NCBI GenBank assembly: GCA_964396845.1
Contig: CAYNGH010000059.1
Coordinates: 1 to 17,843 of the forward strand
Reading direction: 5' to 3'
Source: CAYNGH01 sp964396845
GTDB taxonomy: Bacteria > Vulcanimicrobiota > JAJTBE01 > CAYNGH01
Length of the DNA: 17,843 nucleotides
Below the pieces are notes generated by a model, which searched no databases, was not told where the DNA came from, and was given only the letters and a program-made list of their open reading frames with translations. Positions 13,066 through 17,843 of the stretch are shown here, one piece after another; within the stretch, counting starts at the first letter, position 1; every line of letters begins with the position of its first letter. The translations under genes were made by a program, and so were the position numbers.

Positions 13066-14788
13066 AATCCATGCCCTTTTCTCTGTCTTCTTTCTCATCC
13101 GTGTCCCTTACGGCTTCAGGAGGTATCTCCACCACGGCCCGGAAGCCAAAATCCCCGTCCACATCACCGGGCCTCTGGCGATCCCGGTATGTGAGCCTGC
13201 ATATACGCTGATCCTGACCCCAGCCCCCACCGCGCATGACCCGGTGCTGGCCCTGATCCGGCCCGGAAGGATCCCTGGTGGGGCCGGTGCGGTAATATTC
13301 CGGGTTATACCAGTCCCGGCACCACTCAATCACATTCCCCGCCACATCCATCAAGCCCTCGGGAGATCGATCCATGGGAAAGGATCCCACAGGAGTTGTC
13401 CCCAGGTTGTCATAATAAATATACCGAAGGGCCAATCCCTCGGGGTCTGTCAATTCCAGCACGTTGGCAAAATTTGGGGCCCATTCATCCCCCCATGGAT
13501 ATATCCGCTCATCACCACCCCGGGCAGCCCTCTCCCACTGGGCCTCGGTGGGAAGATCCCCCCCGGCCCAGAGGCAGTAAGCCCGGGCATCCTCCCATGT
13601 GACATAAACCACGGGATGATCCATGACCGCCGGGTTCAGGTACTCCTTCCATGACCCCTGGGACACATATCCTGTCTGGCGGGTAAATTCTTCAAACTGC
13701 CGGTATGTGACCTCGTATTTGTATATGTAGTATGGCGACAGGGTGACCCTTCGCCGGGGAAGCTCCTGGGGCCGGGCATCCCTGTCAGCAGGCGAGGCAC
13801 CCATCACAAAACTTCCGCCGGGAATATATATCATCTCGGCACCGTCCCGTTGATTGATGGCCCTGTTGCTGTCAGGTATTTTCTGAATGTCCGGAGCAGG
13901 AGCATCCTCCGGGGACAGCTTGACCGCCACAGGATCCGGCCTGGGAGATGACCGGGGAATCACTCCCTGCCGGGGAAGCGGATCCGAAGGGAGCCATACA
14001 CCCCGGAAGGTGTAATCCACATCGGAGGAATCGGGAAGGTTGTCGTCCCGGTGATCCAGCCGGCACGATGAGGGATCCTGATAAAAACTTCCGCCCCGGA
14101 GAACCTTGTCGGTTCCATCGGGAGGAGAACCGGGAAAAAGGCCGGGATATTCATCGCCAAACCAGTCCGCGGTCCATTCACTGGCATTGCCTGCCATATC
14201 CATCACACCAAAGGGAGAAGAATCCCCGGAGAATGAACCCACGGGAGTTATGCCGGTTTTCTCAAAGAGATACCTTGCCCTGCCTTCCAGCAGTTCCGCC
14301 GGGGTATCCCGGTTGTTGCACAGGGAGGGATCCCAGCTGTCGCCCCAGGGATATTTCCTGCCGTCGGTGCCCCGGGCAGCTTTTTCCCATTGTGCCTCGG
14401 TGGGAAGCCGGACTCCCGCCCAGCGACAGTAAGCATCAGCATCATTCCACGACACCATCACCACGGGATGACTGCCGGTTTCCGGGCCCACCCACCGACA
14501 CCAGCTCCCCTGGGGAGTGTATCCTGTTTCTTCAATAAACCTGGCGAACTGGTCGTTGGTCACCTCATATTTGTATATGTAATATTCGTCAAGATACACC
14601 CTGGCCTTGTCAGCACCGCCGATTCCACCCGCAATAAACTCTCCCGGCGGTATGTATATCATAATGGCGCCATCCACAGGGTTTTTAACGGTCTTTGGAT
14701 GAGGCGGATCTCCGGAAGAATCAGGCCCCAGAGCAATTGCTCCGGCAATCAGGATTAGAATCAATGTTAGAAGAAGATATTTTTTCAT
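13058..14788 (-). CDS. exported protein with two tandem FGE-sulfatase (SUMF1) domains, probably non-catalytic
   Basis: A 576-residue protein with a Sec signal peptide (MKKYLLLTLILILIAGAIAL) and two FGE/SUMF1 domains, about residues 34-268 and 316-558. A Pro- and Asp-rich linker joins them. Both contain the family landmarks: IYIPPGEF and IYIPGGSF, YYIYKYEVT in each, LPTEAQWEKAARGTDGRKYP and LPTEAQWERAARGGDERIYP, MDMAGNASEW and MDVAGNVIEW. The catalytic region reads RGGSFYQDPSSC and RGGGWGQDQRIC: the second copper-binding Cys is kept in both, but the first is Gln. So neither repeat should generate formylglycine. The lipoprotein gene downstream carries a third, closely similar domain, which suggests tandem duplication. 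No SD precedes the ATG; a consensus promoter 10 bases upstream predicts an almost leaderless mRNA. Confidence 0.9.
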   Translation of the reverse strand: MKKYLLLTLILILIAGAIALGPDSSGDPPHPKTVKNPVDGAIMIYIPPGEFIAGGIGGADKARVYLDEYYIYKYEVTNDQFARFIEETGYTPQGSWCRWVGPETGSHPVVMVSWNDADAYCRWAGVRLPTEAQWEKAARGTDGRKYPWGDSWDPSLCNNRDTPAELLEGRARYLFEKTGITPVGSFSGDSSPFGVMDMAGNASEWTADWFGDEYPGLFPGSPPDGTDKVLRGGSFYQDPSSCRLDHRDDNLPDSSDVDYTFRGVWLPSDPLPRQGVIPRSSPRPDPVAVKLSPEDAPAPDIQKIPDSNRAINQRDGAEMIYIPGGSFVMGASPADRDARPQELPRRRVTLSPYYIYKYEVTYRQFEEFTRQTGYVSQGSWKEYLNPAVMDHPVVYVTWEDARAYCLWAGGDLPTEAQWERAARGGDERIYPWGDEWAPNFANVLELTDPEGLALRYIYYDNLGTTPVGSFPMDRSPEGLMDVAGNVIEWCRDWYNPEYYRTGPTRDPSGPDQGQHRVMRGGGWGQDQRICRLTYRDRQRPGDVDGDFGFRAVVEIPPEAVRDTDEKEDREKGMDYD

Positions 14789-14797
14789 ATCAGGAAG

Positions 14798-14826
14798 ATT
14801 ATATCCAAATATCCTTTATTGTTCAA
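14798..14826 (-). promoter_or_regulatory. promoter of the FGE-domain operon
   Basis: On the minus strand: TTGAAC (-35, 14826-14821), a 17-base spacer, and perfect TATAAT (-10, 14803-14798). Only 9 bases separate the -10 from the ATG, so the transcript should begin about 2-4 bases before the start codon. Confidence 0.75.
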
Positions 14827-14885
14827 CAAGTTTGGCGAAAGGATTTGACCGCCGGAGATAGCATTATATATCCGGGAGGTTCAAG

Positions 14886-15983
14886 ATGAAAGGTAGATTT
14901 GCCCTGATTCCTGTGATGATATTGTTTCTAACATTGACGGGGATCTGCCCGGCTCAGGAGGTCTTTCTCTCCCGGGAACAACTGCAGGAAACCGACCGGG
15001 ACCGGGAGGTTTTTCTGGGAGGCGTTCTGGATGACGGCGGGCTGATTCTCATATCCCAGGAACCGGGAAGAGAGATGACAAGGCTGATGCTGGTTTCTCC
15101 CCGGGGATCTGTCGCAAGGCCCATCGACATTCCCATCCGGGGAATTGAATATGTTGTCCCCTTTGATAACGGGAGAAAAGCCCTGATATATACCTCGGAT
15201 CGATATTCCTTCTTTGTGGTGGATCTCCGGCGAAGACGCTGGAAGAAAGTTCATGGCCGGGAAGGATCCGAACCGGGGTTTGCACTCTTCGGCGGGCGGA
15301 AATCGTGGCTGTTTCCCATGAGGGATAAAGTCCTGGCCTGGGGATATTTTTATGACCGGGGCGGTGAGTATGCCAGCGAATGGCTGGTCAGCCTTGACAC
15401 CAGCGCCCAGGGAGAGGAATTCATCAACCGGCAGGTGGAAATGACCCGGCTGATGGATTCTGCCCGGGAAATGATCCACGGCGGAGGAAGCCCCGGTGTA
15501 ATGAAGGCCGGTGGTGATATTTTTGCCTTTGTTATAGAAAACGAACATGGCGGGGGCATATTCACATATAACATAAAAAAGAATGAACTGAACATAGTGG
15601 AGCAGTTTTCTGCTTTCCACGGAATGGATGTATCCCCCGACGGCAGTAAGTGTGCATATGCCATCACTCCCCGGGGAGGAACACGGCAGGTGCTGTTTAT
15701 ATACGATATCAACCGTCAGGTTTCCATGGGCGCACATCCGGGAGATTACTACAATCCGGTATTTGACCGGGACGGCAGAACAGTAGCTGTCGGATCCAGA
15801 GTTACAGCCCTGGGCCGGGTTATGGGGACCACCCTTCATCTTTTTTCTGGGGATACCTCGGCAGGAGAAGCAAAAAAAATCCAGGTGCTAAAAACCGGAG
15901 CTATGGTTGACTGGAAGTTTGCTGGAAGAAATCAGCTCATCATCATATCCCGGCAGGGGGATATCTACCGGGAGAAATACTGA
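14886..15983 (+). CDS. exported beta-propeller-like protein of unknown function
   Basis: A 365-residue protein with a Sec signal peptide (MKGRFALIPVMILFLTLTGI, likely cut after CPA or AQ near 22-24). GGGAGGT at 14874-14880 sets the start. The mature part has repeated beta-strand units of the WD40/TolB-like kind, for example ALIYTSDRYSFFVVDLRRRRW (about 98-118), IFTYNIKKNELNIVEQF and DVSPDGSKCAYAI (the 'SPDGxxxAY' hallmark), VLFIYDINRQVSMG, and DWKFAGRNQLIIIS with GDIYREKY at the end. I count about five recognisable blades, so it may be a periplasmic propeller acting as a scaffold or sensor. It lies back to back with the FGE-domain operon, with about 97 bases shared between their starts. Confidence 0.75.
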   Translation: MKGRFALIPVMILFLTLTGICPAQEVFLSREQLQETDRDREVFLGGVLDDGGLILISQEPGREMTRLMLVSPRGSVARPIDIPIRGIEYVVPFDNGRKALIYTSDRYSFFVVDLRRRRWKKVHGREGSEPGFALFGGRKSWLFPMRDKVLAWGYFYDRGGEYASEWLVSLDTSAQGEEFINRQVEMTRLMDSAREMIHGGGSPGVMKAGGDIFAFVIENEHGGGIFTYNIKKNELNIVEQFSAFHGMDVSPDGSKCAYAITPRGGTRQVLFIYDINRQVSMGAHPGDYYNPVFDRDGRTVAVGSRVTALGRVMGTTLHLFSGDTSAGEAKKIQVLKTGAMVDWKFAGRNQLIIISRQGDIYREKY

Positions 15984-15999
15984 ATCACCGGGAAACCCT

Positions 16000-16029
16000 T
16001 TGAGCCTGATTGTGATTATATTATATAAT
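16000..16029 (+). promoter_or_regulatory. likely promoter of the cysteine desulfurase gene
   Basis: TTGAGC (16000-16005), an 18-base spacer and perfect TATAAT (16024-16029). The RBS GGAGG is at 16037-16041, followed by ATG 16047. The start site would fall close to the RBS, giving a very short leader. Confidence 0.5.
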
Positions 16030-16046
16030 GAAGCACGGAGGTATAT

Positions 16047-17210
16047 ATGAATCTGAAACCCATATACATGGATCACGCCGCTACTACTTATCTTGACCCG
16101 GAAGTGCGGGATGCCATGGAACCTTACTTTACTGAAAGGTTTTTCAATCCCTCCAGCCTGTATTCTCCGGCAAGGCAATGTGCCTCGGCCATCACAGATG
16201 CCCGCAAAACCGTTGCCCGGTGGATAAACGCCAGGGATCACCGGGAGATAATCTTCACCGGGGGAGGTTCTGAAAGCGATAATCTGGCCATATATGGCAT
16301 CGCCATGGCTCACCGGGACCGGGGCCGGCATATCATCACCATCCCCATTGAACATCATGCAGTGCTTCACACCGTGGAAGGAATGAAACTTCACGGCTTT
16401 GATTATACCCTTGTACCCGTTGATAAATATGGAATGGTGAACATGGAAGCCCTGATGAAAGCCCTGCGGGATGACACCATACTTATCAGCATAATGACCG
16501 CCAACAACGAGATGGGAACCATCCAGCCCGTGGCAGAGATTGGACAGATTGCCCGGGAGCGGGGGATTTTCTTTCACACCGACGCAGTTCAGGCCATGGG
16601 GGCAATCCCCATAGATGTGCAGGCCATGAACATTGACGCCCTTTCCATGTCCGCCCACAAGTTTTACGGCCCCAAGGGAGTTGGAGCCTTATACCTCCGG
16701 GATGGAATAAAAATTGAACCCCATATCCGGGGAGGAGGACAGGAGAAGAAAATCCGGGCCGGCACCCATAACGTGCCGGGGATTGTTGGGCTGGCAAAAG
16801 CCCTGGATATGGCCTGTGAAAACATGGAGGAAACCAGCCGGCGGATTGGCACCCTGCGACAGAAGTTAGTAGATGAAATCACCGGCAGGATCCCTGATGT
16901 GGTTTATAACGGGCATCCGGCAAAGAGGCTTCCCAACAATGCCAACTTCACCTTTCGGTTTGTGGAGTCAGAGGCGGTTCTCCTGCACCTGGATATGATG
17001 GGGATATGCGCCTCGTCGGGGTCTGCCTGTTCCGCCGGGTCCGAGAATCCATCCCATGTGCTGGAGGCTATGGGAGTGTCGGCACAGGATGCCCGGGGAA
17101 GTCTGCGGTTGACCCTGGGAAAGGGAACCACAGAAAAAGAGGTGGAGTTTGTAAGTCAGGCCCTGGAAAAAATTCTGGGCAACCTGCGAAAGATGTCCCC
17201 CCTGGCATAA
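16047..17210 (+). CDS. cysteine desulfurase, NifS/IscS family
   Basis: A 387-residue PLP enzyme of normal length. It takes sulfur from L-cysteine as an enzyme persulfide for Fe-S clusters or tRNA thiolation. Landmarks: MDHAATT at 8-14, GGGSESDNLAI (72-82), the His-His pair HH at 103-104 stacking on PLP, NNEMG 153-157, HTDAVQ 177-182, the PLP lysine Lys205 in SAHKFYGPKGVGALY, RAGTHNV at 237-243, and catalytic Cys328 in SSGSACSAGS. The extended loop around Cys328 places it with group I (NifS/IscS) rather than SufS. No IscU, NifU, IscR or MnmA gene is in the window, so I do not choose between housekeeping IscS, NifS or a tRNA-thiolation role. GGAGG lies 5 bases upstream of the ATG. Confidence 0.95.
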   Translation: MNLKPIYMDHAATTYLDPEVRDAMEPYFTERFFNPSSLYSPARQCASAITDARKTVARWINARDHREIIFTGGGSESDNLAIYGIAMAHRDRGRHIITIPIEHHAVLHTVEGMKLHGFDYTLVPVDKYGMVNMEALMKALRDDTILISIMTANNEMGTIQPVAEIGQIARERGIFFHTDAVQAMGAIPIDVQAMNIDALSMSAHKFYGPKGVGALYLRDGIKIEPHIRGGGQEKKIRAGTHNVPGIVGLAKALDMACENMEETSRRIGTLRQKLVDEITGRIPDVVYNGHPAKRLPNNANFTFRFVESEAVLLHLDMMGICASSGSACSAGSENPSHVLEAMGVSAQDARGSLRLTLGKGTTEKEVEFVSQALEKILGNLRKMSPLA

Positions 17211-17229
17211 TTCATAACATGAGCAAGGC

Positions 17230-17520
17230 TCAGAGGAACTTCCGCAACTGGTCAAGCTGGAGTTCCTGGGGCGTGGCGAGAGATTCTTCTTGTTTTGGGG
17301 AGGCTTCCTGTTTGGGATCCGGGTTGTCCCGGTCTGATTCGATGTATTCCGGTCTGTATTGATAGCGGTTTACAATGTGGGATCCGGCTCTGGTTGCAAG
17401 GGCCTGCAGGCGGGAGAAATCCTCCCCGCTCATGGATCGGACGAAACAGAGAAGATCCCAGTGAGGCTGGGGGATCTCCCGTATCACTTCCATTAATTCC
17501 ATAAGCTCTTCGTCTTTCAT
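17230..17520 (-). CDS. small hypothetical protein
   Basis: A 96-residue soluble, charged protein. AGGAGG 4 bases upstream (17530-17525) clearly marks the ATG at 17520. The N-terminal part is helical and acidic (MKDEELMELMEVIREIPQ), then HWDLLCFVRSMSGEDFSRLQ, and the C-terminal third is Gln/Glu/Pro-rich (DPKQEASPKQEESLATPQE). Nothing indicates a known domain, signal peptide or catalytic site. It is convergent with the cysteine desulfurase (19 bases between stops). Its RBS overlaps the stop of the other small gene at 17529, so the two are one transcript. Confidence 0.7.
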   Translation of the reverse strand: MKDEELMELMEVIREIPQPHWDLLCFVRSMSGEDFSRLQALATRAGSHIVNRYQYRPEYIESDRDNPDPKQEASPKQEESLATPQELQLDQLRKFL

Positions 17521-17528
17521 TGAACCTC

Positions 17529-17840
17529 CTAATAAATGAAAGGTTGTGAGCCGGTGCCTTGTCCCCTGGGGATGAAAGGATCAGGGTAACTGGGGCTGAT
17601 ACCGCTCCAACGGCATTTTTCCTGGTTTTGAAAGCACTTGAGAATGTTTTCGCAGTAGATTTCTCCTTCAGGCCCTTTTACATTGGGGTTCTTATAATAA
17701 GGATACTCGATCAGTATATGAACATCCACGTCAAGGATGTGGCAGTGACGGATCTGAGGCTCCAGAGCTTTGGCCTGAGCCTTTTTTGCTTCCAGCTGGG
17801 CATGCTTGCGGGCAACCTGGTTGTAAGAATACTGATCCAT
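17529..17840 (-). CDS. small Cys-containing hypothetical protein
   Basis: A 103-residue protein. The ATG is at 17840, 3 bases from the window edge, so its RBS is cut off and a longer start outside cannot be excluded. The N-terminus is a helix rich in Ala, Lys and Gln (KHAQLEAKKAQAKALEPQ). The C-terminal half holds regularly spaced cysteines: RHCHI near 34, then CENILKCFQNQEKC (C-x6-C-x6-C, about 65-79) followed by RWSGISPSYPDPF. This suggests metal or disulfide binding but I do not recognise the family. Its TAG stop at 17529 overlaps the RBS of the gene downstream. Confidence 0.65.
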   Translation of the reverse strand: MDQYSYNQVARKHAQLEAKKAQAKALEPQIRHCHILDVDVHILIEYPYYKNPNVKGPEGEIYCENILKCFQNQEKCRWSGISPSYPDPFIPRGQGTGSQPFIY

Positions 17841-17843
17841 CCT

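Noticed and set aside
12947..13654. 235-codon plus-strand frame over the FGE genes
   Set aside because: Shadow; Pro/Ile/His-rich with no RBS, opposite clear SUMF1 motifs.
14928..15839. 303-codon minus-strand frame opposite the propeller-like protein
   Set aside because: Shadow of a gene with RBS and signal peptide; the antisense product is low in motif content and His/Pro-rich.
1..17843. CRISPR array, retron or complete restriction-modification system
   Set aside because: No regularly spaced repeats, reverse transcriptase or DNA methylase motifs were seen on either strand.

Overview
The window looks like chromosomal DNA of a Gram-negative-type (diderm) bacterium. It has lipoprotein and Sec signal peptides, good Shine-Dalgarno sites, sigma70-like promoters and a CCA-encoding tRNA. 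I cannot name the phylum with confidence. Two moderately GC-rich, housekeeping-like blocks (about 1-5390 and 11860-17843) flank a visibly AT-richer, gene-poor accessory block (about 5390-11860) that holds broken genes and repeats.

Left block. A universal stress protein with a long acidic tail runs off the left edge on the minus strand. Opposite to it is a lipoprotein gene with a clear terminator. Then comes a tight plus-strand operon: dCTP deaminase, a 1-phosphofructokinase-type PfkB sugar kinase, a RelA/SpoT-domain (p)ppGpp-synthetase-like protein, and a SAM-dependent methyltransferase that overlaps it by 4 bases. A hairpin terminator probably ends the operon.

Middle block. An interspersed-repeat-like hairpin element is followed by a HEPN-like gene with the R-x4-H motif and a near-consensus promoter. 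Next are about 690 bases without a convincing gene, an exported Ig-like/beta protein, and a small ankyrin protein. A pair of 47-base imperfect direct repeats leads into the remains of a large serine recombinase. The recombinase survives as two pieces (9660-10073 and 10666-10956), separated and flanked by AT-rich DNA carrying minus-strand genes: a frameshifted, 5'-truncated coiled-coil protein and a CxCGH-cysteine protein. A PD-(D/E)XK-nuclease-like protein follows. The block stops at the 3' end of tRNA-Ser(UGA), a usual place for islands to integrate. HEPN and PD-(D/E)XK proteins beside recombinase debris suggest a worn mobile or defence-type island; that role is inference.

Right block. Two minus-strand exported proteins carry three formylglycine-generating-enzyme (SUMF1) domains in all, each lacking the first catalytic cysteine. 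Their promoter is consensus-like and predicts an almost leaderless mRNA. Divergent from them are an exported beta-propeller-like protein and then a NifS/IscS cysteine desulfurase with intact catalytic residues. Two small overlapping hypothetical genes close the window on the minus strand.
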